A stretch of 64,000 nt of DNA from Agelas oroides (taxonomy: Eukaryota; Porifera; Demospongiae; Agelasida; Agelasidae): contig OX422183.1 in NCBI GenBank assembly GCA_949130485.1, forward strand, positions 21,297,934 through 21,361,933, in the 5' to 3' direction. Of the stretch, positions 36,401-46,100 are shown piece by piece. Made by a program: the position numbers and the translations under genes. Under the pieces are notes generated by a model, which saw only the letters and a program-made list of their open reading frames with translations, was not told where the DNA came from and made no database searches. The stretch's first letter is position 1; every line of letters starts with the position of its first letter.

Positions 36401-39400
36401 TTTCTCTGTAGCTGGAGATATAAATGTGTATATGTCTCCGTGTCTAGAACCTGTGACGGCATGTGTGCCATGGATCACGTGGTAAGATTCACCTGGCCTT
36501 CTCCCTCCATTATGCAATCAAAAACTGGAGGCGGGGAAGGCCTGGGAACGAGGCTAGCATAATCTGCATGGCCTGACAAGTTATCCTGCATGAAACCTTA
36601 ATGATGCCCAGACAGCATGAAACAATATATATGTGGTATGAGACAACTGGACTTAGACAGTCAATTCACACTAATGTGATCAGGTCACTTATTAGATTAG
36701 CACTGTTATTCATAGTACTAGCCTCTGCTTAGCCTTCCCTGCAAGCATACAGCAAGGGAAAGCTAGGTCCAAAAATAGCTATGTTGTGCTCAACAGCCTG
36801 ATTATGCAGTACCACAACTACTAGAACACTGTATAGCCGGAAATATTGGTGGTCTTTAAATTTGGCAGTTTGGCCCCAAACCGACCGTTCAAAAATATTG
36901 GAGGAGTTTAAATTTGGTGGTAGCGTCTCAGGTCCGTTTATCAAGGAGCGTTGGCATCTCTCACTTGAGGCAAACAAAGCCATGAATTCACAAAATTAAC
37001 TGGCAGCTTGCTAGCACCGAGCTAGCTACATGTACAGCTTGCATAGAGGGGCGCCAGACAGGGCCAAGAGCGCTACTGCATGTATTATGGCATTACGTGT
37101 TGCATACAAAATAATATTGGAGGAGATTAATTTGGCGATTTTAACCGCGACAACCAAACTAATTCCCCGTCAAATTTTCCAGCTATATGGTATACCAGAA
37201 GCCCCTGATATAGAGACACCTTGCTATAAAGGACAAATTGCCTGTCCCAATAATGTCCACTATTAATAGAGGGGTTCCATTGTGTACAGAACAAACTGAC
37301 AATCATCACAAGCTGGAAACATGTTATCATCCTATGGGTGACCTCCCAATCACCCACCCCTGTCACACCTGTTCTAGTGGTTTCCCATCACTACAAGCTA
37401 ATACAGAATGCTAACAACCTTGGTAGTAAATGCATAATTACACATGTACATGTATTTATCCAGTCCATGTCAATTTTCAAATCATTTTCAGACAGTTGTC
37501 CAGGTGAGCTGCCCTACATAAACCTGGTCAAAAGCTACACCAATAGTTAGCTGTGTGTGCACTTTTGGGCTGACCAATCTAGGCCTTACGTACCTACACT
37601 GAGCAAACTTGTATATAGTAGTTGCATTGCAAAACCTGCATAGATTATAAGGTTTCTGAAGCCCCAAGAACCATGCAAGGATACAGTTACAGGTTGGTTG
37701 GTTGTGAAAACTTGAAATCAGTTTTCACCCTAGCCTCGTTCCCAGGCGCTCAAAAAATCGGAGGGAGCACCTGGTACACACTGTTTGCGCATGCGGGGCT
37801 CCCCAGGTTTTTCTGGGGAACTTGGAAACTTCCGTAAAATCTACTCCATTACACTAACCTCAGTTTGTCAGTCGATTTCTCCGGTGTGAAAGATGCCTGC
37901 CATTCACCATGCTCCGTCGAAACGTTGACGAGGAAGCGATGAAAACACTCAGCTCTTCGCTTGCAAAAATTATTCGCCCATTTGTCCATTCCAGGTAAAC
38001 ACTGTGGCACGTGAATGATGTATTAATCTTTACCTTTGAAGTTCATCGATCGCCCTGAACGAGATGATACAAGCCGTTGCTGTCAAAGCGATAGCATTTT
38101 TTAAACCCCGCCGAATGTATCTCACAGAGAGCATACGTAACTCTGAGGTATGGCTTATCAGCAGATAAACTGAAATAGACTGTTTTGTTAGTGCATGGTT
38201 AGTGTAACGGATAGTATGCAGGTTACCAAGGTGACTTCGCGCATGCGCGAACAGTGTGTACCAGGCGCTCCCTCCAATTTTTCGAGCGCCTGGGAACAAG
38301 GCTATTTTCACCCATGCACAGGATTCTGGTTTCTTTTGTGTGTATTGTAGCTACACACAAATACAGTATGTGGGCCAACCTGTATATTACTGTTCTGTAG
38401 TTTTGGTGGCACTCGTGTAGTAAAAACAACAGAATTCGAAGTTAACTGGCACATGCATTAGAGTAAGTTAGCAATCATCGGACGACAGATATATTCGGAC
38501 ACTCAAACGCGGAGGGAAAACTGCGTAAACATTCGGCGATACCGCAAGGCTGTAGCAGAGGTACGCGGTACCTGGTGTACCAAAAATGACGCCCGCTCAT
38601 TGTTTCCTGTTGGCGCTAGAAGCAATAAAATGGCCGTCCGAAAAACATCCATATTCGGAGAAGTGTATCTATTTTCAGACACTGTTGATTGTGCCTTCTC
38701 TGAAGCTGCTTTTGGAGAGATTTTATCATCGATACAATGCCCCAAGACCTCCCCAATTCGCAATATATTTTCGTAGCGGTAGTTGCTTTGAACACTCAGG
38801 GGCGCAGCTGAACATGGACCAGTCCGAATCGATCAATAATTGGACGGTGAAATTTGTTGTTTCTTGCTGTGTTGTCTCCAAACAAGTTGAAGTCTCCACA
38901 ATATTGGTATCAGTAAAATCTACAGGCTCTTGGCTACATACTGGTACTTGTCCAGTGTTTACGGATATCAAGCCTAGGCCTAGCTAATAACTGTGACAAT
39001 TTAACTGACTTGCATGCTATAAGCATGCAATCAGGAAAGCCACAATACACTTCACATCCTCATGACTAACCATGTCAAGTTTTTGATCACTTACAGCATA
39101 CAAAAACAGAGGGGTAGAACAATCTTGAAGCCTTTTCATGTAGTGCCTATCCAAGCACTGGAGTCCCAAATGCTTGTAAAGTAAAAAGTGGACCAAGAAT
39201 GCATATGCAAAATGTTTCTTTCAGTCAGGTGGCCCTTCCCCCTCTATCTACCTTGACATCATTCACATGATAAAAAAGGCTCAGGGCTTCCCCTTCGTTT
39301 GTGATCACATGATCAAACAAGTGAACTCAAGACAAACGAGTGTTTTCTCCTCAGATTTGAGCAATGACAATCTTGGTAAGCTAGGAGGGCCTGGGATTTG

Positions 39401-42400
39401 GCTGGGAATAAGAGTGATACCTGAACCAAGCCAGTATGAACTAGTGCGGTGAAGATGTTATTGTCAGACTAGTTGCGGTCCAAAAGTTGTCTCCAAAACA
39501 ATCTCAGAGCACCTAATTTTGAAAAATTTTCTCTGCAATCTCCACTGCACTGACAAGGGTGGGGTATGAGGCTGGGAGGGGGGTTGTCTCCATAAATGTA
39601 TGCACACAGTGCCATTACTATATTCCACTTAGTAAGTAGAACAACGCCAGACTACATACTTGGTGATCAGGTACTTTTTGGTTAACATGAACTTACTGTA
39701 TGTATAAAAGTTGGCCATGTGAAGGTATACTAATTCTATCACAATTTAAGTCTTGGATAGCAGAGTAGCTTGGACTAAGATGTTGGGGCATACGCATACT
39801 GGGAAAAGTTATACTGACCTAGAATCTGGAGGGTACTGTTTCCAACCATGTTTCCAGCAACTCTAGCAAGATGTGGTCCGAAACATTCAATCAGAGTACC
39901 ATCCAGTTCAGAGGTTGCGATGCCACTCAGTGTTGATGAGAAGGAGGGACCATTTGTCCCAAACTCTGCCCCAGATGTAGCTGTGTAGGCAATGCCTGGT
40001 CCGCATGTAGATGTAGCACCTGTTGTGCTATGTGCCAGGATACACTCACTGCTCCCACCCGCTCTCCAGGTTGTGATTCCACTCCTGTCCCCAGTAACAG
40101 TACAATTGAAGGTGAAGGCATCACCAGGACAGGTGGGGGGAGCTGCAGTGAACTGCCCAGTGACACCACCTGGAGAGATATAGAATCATCATCATCATAA
40201 TCATCATCAAAGCAATTGAAATTAGAAGCAGCTACCTTCTGTGTTAGGTCCAGACATGTACAGCCAATGCATACGGTGTATGGAACAACTACTATAGAGT
40301 TTTGAAAATCATTAGAAAAGTTGCATCATTCTCAGAGGTGAGTATTTTGGCAAAAAACGAAAGTACTTTGTAAAGGTGATGGTTGCTTTTAGCTGGGTGA
40401 CTACCCCCAAGTCACATTGAGCAAATCTAGAGGGGCAAACATTTGAAAGACGAGGCTCATAACATAGTGCCCCATTTGCTGTGCCTTATCCTAGTCTCGC
40501 ATGGCCACACCCCGTTCCGCAAGAGAGGGAAGGGGTCTGGTAACTTCTTTTACAGCAGTTCGTTGCCTCACACTGTGGAGTGCGGGACCAATCACAGCGC
40601 AGTATTCAGTCACATGAGTGCTGTTATCACAACTTCAATAGGAAATTACAAGGTGTAAATCAACTGTGAAACCACAAGCAGCTGCTTCATCAGTCATCTC
40701 GAGATAATTATGCGGCCTTAGCGCTTGCGCAATGCGAGTAAATGAAATTCCTGTGCAACAAGTGGCTGCAGCGAAAGTTACCAGATCCCTTCCCTCTCTT
40801 GCGGAACGGTGTGGCCACGCGAGACTAGCCTTATCCCTACTGTGCATCCCATTTCATTGTACCGTGGGAAGGAATCAGCAGACTGGGATAATTGGGGCGA
40901 GTGTGAGCGAGCCCCACACTTTTAGTGAGTTGAATTGAGATTTTTCATATATGTAATATTATTATTATCTGTCGTAGATCGTTTGGTGTGTATTTGATGC
41001 TGTAATTTAACGCAATAGCCGCGGGCCACATGCAGACCGTAAGTAAGAATTTCGTACAACCTTGCCAGCTATATAGCTCCAAGGTGACTTTAAAAGATGA
41101 CGCTTATGTAAGACAGCCAGGAAAAGCAGCCGGAGCGTGCGCACTTATTGAGCAAAGGATAGCCTAGAAGTTGTGTTTGCAGCGACATCCAGGATAGGTA
41201 GCTGGAGCGTGAGTATCTACTGTATGTATGTATACAAGGGCTATTAAACAGTTATGTAGAGAGGCTAAAAGCAGAAAGCGGCAGAGACCCTCGTTCAATC
41301 CATGGCTGATGGATGGCGAACCCCATCTGCTATTTCTCTAAGATGCCTCAAGTAAGGACTATGCATGACAAGCCAGGCTGTGTTTAGACTTAGCCTACAG
41401 CTAGCCAATGTAGATGCTTAGGTTGCACTAAGGGCTGCATTGTATGGTACCACCCCATGACAAGCTAGTCTCTGCAACCATCTTCTCTAAGCTGTTAAGC
41501 ACTTTCGTAGAGAGTAGAGTGACAAGCTACATGCCACGCCACCTGTGTGCTGTGATCACTGAAAAGCCTTTGATATGTAAGTTAAAGCAGTGTATTGCTT
41601 GCTCACGCTCGCCCCACAATGTTCTACATTCCCTCTAGAAAAGCTGAATCAGCAGTTGTATTTCCATTTGGGAACTATTATGTGGGTACCTATCTTGTAA
41701 GGGTGCTTAAGTATGGGGTACAAGGGGGAAAACCTGGGGAATCCCCAAAAGCTCCCATGGCAACAGTGGCCAAGTAGTGTTGTACAATTCAGATGTGACA
41801 ACTAGCTAGGCAGTACTTCAAAGGAACTTAACCTCCATTCAAGTAGGAATATACATGAACAATCAACGAACCACATCTCCATAGGCCTAGATGTGCATGT
41901 GTACATACAGAGGCATGCTGGACAGGTTATAGCCAACCAACTTGCTCATATCAGCTAGCAGTTTCACCTGCTTGGTCGCTTGCTTGCTTATTGACTAGCT
42001 ATATCAAGTGTGTTGAAATTGGGGATGGAGAGTTAAAAAGTAGTTTATATTTAACCATGCAGTCAGCTACTTTTCACAAATAGAATAAGGCATTTCAGGG
42101 CGGAAAGAAAGGCAGCAGGGTTAGCCAACAGCTTCTTGCTGAGTCAGTAAACTGCAAACATGCAAAAGGTACAAGGCTTCAAGCTGGCTGGGTCACTCCC
42201 ACATTAATGTAACAGTAATATATATGTTTAGCTCTGATAAACTAAATGTAAATTACTAGTGATCCATCATCCGTGCTTCATCGGTCACTGTCCCCCACCC
42301 CAGCTTAAAATCCTGTATGACTCTGAAACTCTGCATAGTTGCAAAACTAGGTGCCTATATAGGTTCATAGAAAGGGTCAATATAGCTACAGACTACACAC

Positions 42401-42476
42401 ATAGCTATCACAGGCACACTATCACACACACAAGGATCTCACCTGGCTGCTGCAAAAATACAGTAGCTAACACCCA
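27366..42476 (-). CDS. Type I Ig/FN3/CCP receptor with three consecutive TM exons (3' end not found)
   Basis: Ten exons with continuous phase were assembled, in transcription order: 42443-42476 (signal peptide end), 39819-40169 (Ig-like), 34603-34905 (FN3), 32645-32742 and 31865-32111 (second FN3, split), 30869-31177 (unclassified beta-rich), 29402-29689 (CCP-like), then 28594-28704, 28251-28382 and 27366-27490 (one hydrophobic segment each). The sum is 1998 nt, 666 codons, ending in phase 0 at a GTGAG donor. Domain order, exon boundaries and phases match the divergent plus-strand gene at 42981-48999. The start-codon exon and the cytoplasmic tail were not identified. The likely role is cell-surface recognition or adhesion; the ligand is unknown. 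Several N-glycosylation sites (NCT, NVT, NIT, NLT) fit an ectodomain. Confidence 0.75.
28251..28382 (-). CDS. Receptor (minus): transmembrane exon 2 of 3
   Basis: 132 nt, phase 1-1. It encodes YPAWQKIWPTVITLFYVFAA then TLIVIGVALWCAVGLVVA, a long hydrophobic stretch. It has good splice sites (CTGCAG acceptor, GTAAGC donor) and is also symmetric. Confidence 0.7.
28594..28704 (-). CDS. Receptor (minus): transmembrane exon 1 of 3
   Basis: 111 nt, phase 1-1. It encodes one hydrophobic segment, FLIAMGAFFLVVGAVSLFII, followed by VVRK. Being symmetric, it can be skipped without a frameshift. Confidence 0.7.
28941..29190. mobile_element. Palindromic MITE, copy 4 (receptor intron)
   Basis: It shares AATATTCCGTCGTGTATTTC, CACCCTTAACGG and the terminal TCGATTTCCACACG with copies 1-3. 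It lies between the CCP exon and the first TM exon. Confidence 0.7.
29402..29689 (-). CDS. Receptor (minus): divergent CCP/sushi exon
   Basis: 288 nt, phase 1-1. The second half reads PGSRACFVCDESSGYELTAN, ERRCQSN, STWSGSSMTCG, the CxxGyxLxG...C...W.G...C pattern of a complement control protein module. The first half is poorly conserved compared with the plus gene. Confidence 0.7.
30109..30360 (-). pseudogene. Non-LTR retrotransposon reverse-transcriptase C-terminal remnant
   Basis: On the minus strand one frame reads MYRCVRGSAPSYLQNIFVPN and, after a frame change near 30215-30230, continues VYMPRPRTTMLKRSFEYQG then LWNSLSRTAKSLDVFKQHI. This order (SAPxYL...PRPRT..KRSF.Y.G..LWNSL....S...FK) is characteristic of the 3' end of LINE-type ORF2 proteins. 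It is frameshifted, truncated and inside a receptor intron. Confidence 0.75.
30869..31177 (-). CDS. Receptor (minus): unclassified beta-rich domain exon
   Basis: 309 nt, phase 1-1. Features are FNCTFLFGFTGSAHCTVQYG, then ERLNSSTVYYCNVSAVSGD. It aligns with CTIDYGTDPSYTNL and TTYYYIVSAVSNSE of the plus gene. The YYxxVSAVS end recalls the last strands of FN3, but the start does not, so no family is assigned. Confidence 0.7.
31865..32742 (-). CDS. Receptor (minus): FN3 domain 2, split over two exons
   Basis: The first half, 32645-32742 (98 nt, phase 1-0), reads VPAVPNSCNITSLSYNQSSW then FIHATWNSMP. The second half, 31865-32111 (247 nt, phase 0-1), reads DITQYQISFQTGSVV and ends VGAARTCTTQPIG. 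The split position and phases equal those of the plus gene (45074-45162 and 45866-46142). Confidence 0.7.
32437..32535. repeat. Short inverted repeat in receptor intron
   Basis: TTGTATAACTCATTACCTAG with GCAAC is matched by GTTGCCTAAGTAACAGG then TTGTATAA in reverse complement, about 95 bp overall. A small MITE-like hairpin. Confidence 0.45.
34603..34905 (-). CDS. Receptor (minus): FN3 domain 1 exon
   Basis: 303 nt, phase 1-1. It begins PPSVPTLSCVDL and has VTVSWTLSGGDSADFYLINI and YQYNITVRGVN, the conserved Trp and Tyr positions of fibronectin type III. It is very similar to 44511-44810. Confidence 0.85.
35160..35915. repeat. Diverged direct duplication around a G-rich tract and tRNA-like sequence
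   Basis: 35163-35345 (CAAATACTGCTATGGTATGC to TTTTCTGGGAAGGTGGGGG) recurs at about 35732-35915. A second shared piece (GCGCAGGCTCAGTTGTTTTA) occurs at 35370-35420 and 35680-35725. All lies in the large intron between the Ig and FN3 exons of the minus-strand receptor. Confidence 0.6.
35505..35580 (-). repeat. tRNA-like sequence (SINE head or tRNA pseudogene)
   Basis: On the minus strand there is an A-box-like TAGCTCAGTTGGTTAGAG and a B-box-like GTGTTCGAGTCC at tRNA spacing. The anticodon stem can pair (TGGCA/TGCCA), but the 32-33 positions and T-stem are non-canonical, so a functional tRNA is unlikely. Confidence 0.5.
35970..36556. mobile_element. ~590-bp TIR element, AGGCCTTCCC ends
   Basis: About 100 bp at the left (CTCCAGTTTTTGATCGCTTG ... 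CACGTGATCCATGGCACAGG) is repeated inverted at 36440-36545. The right end finishes GGCCTGGGAACGAGGCTA, linking it to the TAGCCTCGTTCCCAGG family. No coding frame. Confidence 0.65.
37731..38304. mobile_element. ~574-bp TA-bounded TIR element with GCGCATGCG near both ends
   Basis: TAGCCTCGTTCCCAGGCGCTC at the left pairs with GAGCGCCTGGGAACAAGGCTA at the right. Next inside are GGAGGGAGCACCTGGTACAC and its complement, followed by GCGCATGCG. It is closely similar in layout to 58642-59239 and lies in a receptor intron. Confidence 0.75.
39819..40169 (-). CDS. Receptor (minus): Ig-like domain exon
   Basis: 351 nt, phase 1-1. It contains FTFNCTVTGDRSG, a tryptophan 5 residues on (TTWRAGG), and LDGTLIECFGPHLAR, giving the C...W...L.x.C pattern of an Ig fold plus extra cysteines. 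The exon has the same length as its plus-strand counterpart at 43909-44259. Confidence 0.75.
40491..40828. mobile_element. ~338-bp CTAGTCTCGC element
   Basis: The left end CTAGTCTCGCATGGCCACAC, then CCGTTCCGCAAGAGAGGGAA, is matched by the reverse complement at about 40782-40828. It is short, non-coding and immediately upstream (in the minus sense) of the receptor Ig exon. Confidence 0.75.
40892..41619. mobile_element. ~728-bp TIR element, TTGGGGCGAG ends
   Basis: TTGGGGCGAGTGTGAGCGAGC at the left pairs with GCTCACGCTCGCCCCACAA at the right. Related to 11094-11570. The interior shows no coding potential. Confidence 0.65.
42443..42476 (-). CDS. Receptor (minus): signal-peptide exon
   Basis: 34 nt between a TTACAG acceptor and a GTGAG donor read WVLATVFLQQP and leave one base, exactly the phase needed by the Ig exon (G-GVTGQFTAAPP). 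It parallels the plus gene's WKVAALLILQHA. The ATG-bearing exon upstream is not resolved. Confidence 0.5.
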
Positions 42477-42980
42477 CTGTAATATGAGTAGAACCTGCGA
42501 TGGAGAAGATGATTGTGCATATAAACGTACTCATAGCTGTATCCGAAAGGGCGCTTATGTCACGTAGTCGCTGTGTTACTGATTGGTGACACCAAGAAAT
42601 TGTACAGCGTCATTTCCAGAGTTTTCTTGCCTTCAGCTTTAAAAAACGAGGAAGAGGAAAAGACCTAGATGATCCACTTCTCGACATAAAAGAGTACACA
42701 TTTCGTCGAGTCGCTTTTCTGAACACAGAGAAGCGCTCCCGGCAAGCGCAACCAAAAAAAATAAAAATAAGTAAATAAACTTTCCAGTCCTACTGTAGCA
42801 TATGTAGAAGGGAAAAGACTTACATTCATATTTCCTCACAAGTCTTCGACTCTTCGTGAAGTCCAACACCGAAGTTGCGGTGTAACCGGCTACCTCATCA
42901 TCGCGCGATCTGGGATCGAGACATGAAATTCTCATCGCGATCTGGGAACGAGACTTGGAACTCGTGAGATAACTTTGTAA
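42477..42980. promoter_or_regulatory. Putative shared promoter region between divergent receptor genes
   Basis: Only about 504 bp separate the minus receptor's signal-peptide exon from the plus receptor's ATG, so at least part of this must drive one or both genes. It includes CGCGATCTGGGATCGAGAC and its inverted partner near 42895-42957 (a small element-like pair). The minus ATG exon probably lies here too. No TATA box or transcription start can be assigned. Confidence 0.35.
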
Positions 42981-43146
42981 ATGGGTAAGATTTTGTTCAA
43001 GCGTTCTAGCACACTGCTAATTTCAAAAGTTCTGTGCATTTGTAATAATACTCGAGTTCACCGTATAGCTAAGATTTTGTTCCTTTTCGCAGGTCTGCAC
43101 GGGCATTGCTGGAAAGTTGCTGCTCTACTCATTCTGCAACATGCAG
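42981..43146 (+). CDS. Receptor (plus): start codon and signal-peptide exons
   Basis: ATGG at 42981-42984 is followed by a GTAAGA donor. TTCGCAG at 43086-43092 is the acceptor of a 54-nt exon. Together they give a basic/polar start, a VAALLIL hydrophobic core and QHAG before the mature domain, matching the minus gene's LATVFLQQPG. Confidence 0.65.
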
Positions 43147-46100
43147 GTGAGACAACCTTCATCGTTTTAGTCAGCGCAGAGCATGCTATGCTAATTACAC
43201 CCATCATGTGACCTTGATAACCGTACCAGAAGGGAGGAAATTATATGTGAACTCAGTAGTTTGTCAGTGCTACTGGCACTGCAGAGTCATGTTTGTTGTA
43301 TAGCTGAACAGCAAGCAAACAAGAACTGCAGCACTGATTGTTGTTAGGATATATGAATAAAAAGTGTGATTTGTGCGTTTTGAACAAACATGCATCTGAT
43401 TGGTGTGTGCAATTACTAGCTGAATAAGTGTTGGATTATAACATTTTTGGTTGCTATATAATTTACACTTGCATGCACTTCCTTTATGGGAAGATAGAAA
43501 TATATTGACACTACTTTATAAGTGCAAGGCAAATAATTGTGCAATTAGGGGGTGGAAGTCTGGATTAAGCATGCATGCATGCATGTATGTCTGTATGTAT
43601 GTATGTAGTATGTATGTATGTAGTATGTAGTATGGTGCCTGTTATGCAATTACTGTGGACCTAGCATAAATTTTGTGCGTATGCAACACATGTTCGCTGT
43701 GTGTCATTAAACTCTGTGCTATTATATGCATTGCGGTCACAAAGTCAGACACCAAGAAATGGCTCCCCTCGTGCATTACTAGCTCACAACCACACAAAAT
43801 AGTGTGTGTTCTTGCTGAGTTTAATCATGTTGAGGGAGGGGAAGCATCTTTTATTTGCCAGCATGACATGCTTACTTCTAATAGGAGTGTAATCATTGTA
43901 AATTTCAGGTGATGCTGCTGGGTGGTTTACTGCTGCTCCCCCCACCTGTCCTGGTGATACCTTGATCTTTACTTGCACTGTTACTGGGGACATGAGTGGA
44001 GTCTCCATCTGGAGAGTGAATGGGAGCAATGAATGTATCTTGTCACATAGCACAGCAAGTGCCAAATCCACATGTGGAGCTGGTAGTGCCTTCAGAGCTA
44101 GACCTGGAACTGGGTTTGGAGCAAATGCTACTTCCTATTCATCAACACTGAGTGGTACTGCAACCTCTACACTGAATGGCACACTGATTGAGTGTTTTGG
44201 ACCAGACCTTGCTCGAGATCCTGAGAATATGGTTGGGAACAGTACACTCCAGATATTAGGTAACGGTATTTGAAGCCAGTGGCAGGTAAAGTTAAACATC
44301 TTTTCTCACTGTGGGAAGGAGCAGTTGTATATATTGATATTTGCCATATTGAAAGTTTTTGACTATACTGATTAGATGCATCTCTAGTACAGCTAGCACA
44401 GATGGCTCTTGCGTTGACATCTATCATTTTCCCCCATCTCTGCATGTCCAGCCATTAATAATTCTTCAGTGCAAATTTATACAAATGAAAGTCAAGTAAT
44501 CATTCTGCAGGTCCCCCCTCTGTCCCCACCCTCTCCTGTGTTGACCTCTCTGGAGATGGCAGTGGCACTGTGAATGTCACTGTGAGCTGGACACTGAGTG
44601 GTGGAGACATTGCTGATTTCTACCTCATCAACATCACCACCAACGCTCCGCAGACCCCATATGGAGGACTTCTGAACATCACCACTGCCAGTGTTACACA
44701 GTATGAACTAACTGGTTTCATAGCAGGCTATGAGTACAACATCACAGTTCATGGCAGCTGTGGGAATCAGATGGGAAGTGAGAGTGACCCCCTGAAAATC
44801 ATTCCTCAAGGTCTGCTTATTTTAGTTGTGTGTTACATGCTCTCAATTACTTGGTGTTACATTACTGTGAGTCTAGCATGTAACTCCCTCTTTAGTTATG
44901 TTCTACTCTACATGGGTGCTTAATGCATACTCTATCATGTATGGTAATGTATGATAGTGATATCATATAAATATTGTGTTGGTATTAGAGGAAGTGGTTA
45001 CCTAGAAATCTACTCTTTGTGTTCATTTACATCCCTATTGGCTACTTGGTTAATGTTCCTCGTATTCATGCAGTTCCTGCCACGCCTACATTTGATGTGT
45101 GTGTTGTGTACGATACATCGAACAGAGCTTTACAGGTCATTGAGAGCACTTGGAAGGAAGTGGTATGTTGAGAGTATAGTCTGCTATACTATTATTGCTG
45201 GTAGGACAACCTTAGATCACGAATCTACTAGGCCCCTACATCAAACAGACACGGTACCCCTCTTGTTGATTCCAGTTGCAATCATTGGAAAATCTCAACA
45301 AACCAATGAATCTTAATAGCACCACCATGGTCACATGACCTCATTAATTATTTACAAGTTGGAATCGGAACAATCTGCAATTCAAGGTTGTCCTACCTTA
45401 AGGAACTGCACCAGTGAACATATGTTTTCTGGAGAGAACATGCATGTACTACATGATGTACCTAGCATGATTAGGATCAGTGTATATTATACACTAAATC
45501 TAAAAAGGATGTATACAGATGGCAGTTTCAAAGGTTGTCCAAACATGATAGAGATGGCTCCATTGTTGTCCAGAGCTGGCATTAATGTCATCTTGGAACA
45601 CAACATTGTGTCTTCTTATTGCAAAGCATAGTAAGGCTTGGTAAGCACATCCTATTCTTGGGCCCCTAAGTACATATAACATATATACATTTATGTTCCT
45701 TTGTTTTTTTGTTTTGCAAGAGCTCTTGTGCTGCCAGTACCCAATTAAGAGATACATAAATGGCTGCTTTGCCCTTAGCATGCCTTTGTCCACTTGTCCT
45801 TGTCCACCTGCCCTTGTACCTATAATGGTTTCTCATCCAGTTGCATGGTGTTCACATTTATCCAGGGCCCTGTGACACTGTCTGAGGACTGTCGCAATGG
45901 GCAGAGCATCAGAGCTAGATACAAACTCTCCTACACAACTGACTCTGGTACTCTCATTACTACCTGTGTAGTGGATGGGATGGAATGCAGTAATGGCACA
46001 TGCCGCCATGAGTTACAGAACAACACTGCTGACAGCAGATGTCAACCTCCAGTGTCTCAGTTCAGTGGTGAAGGTGTGACTGTGTCTGTGACTGCCAGAA

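Noticed and set aside
42639-42935. Minus 98-codon frame as the first exon of the minus receptor
   Set aside because: It starts inside the inverted CGCGATCTGGGA pair, has no signal-peptide start and does not splice in phase to 42476.
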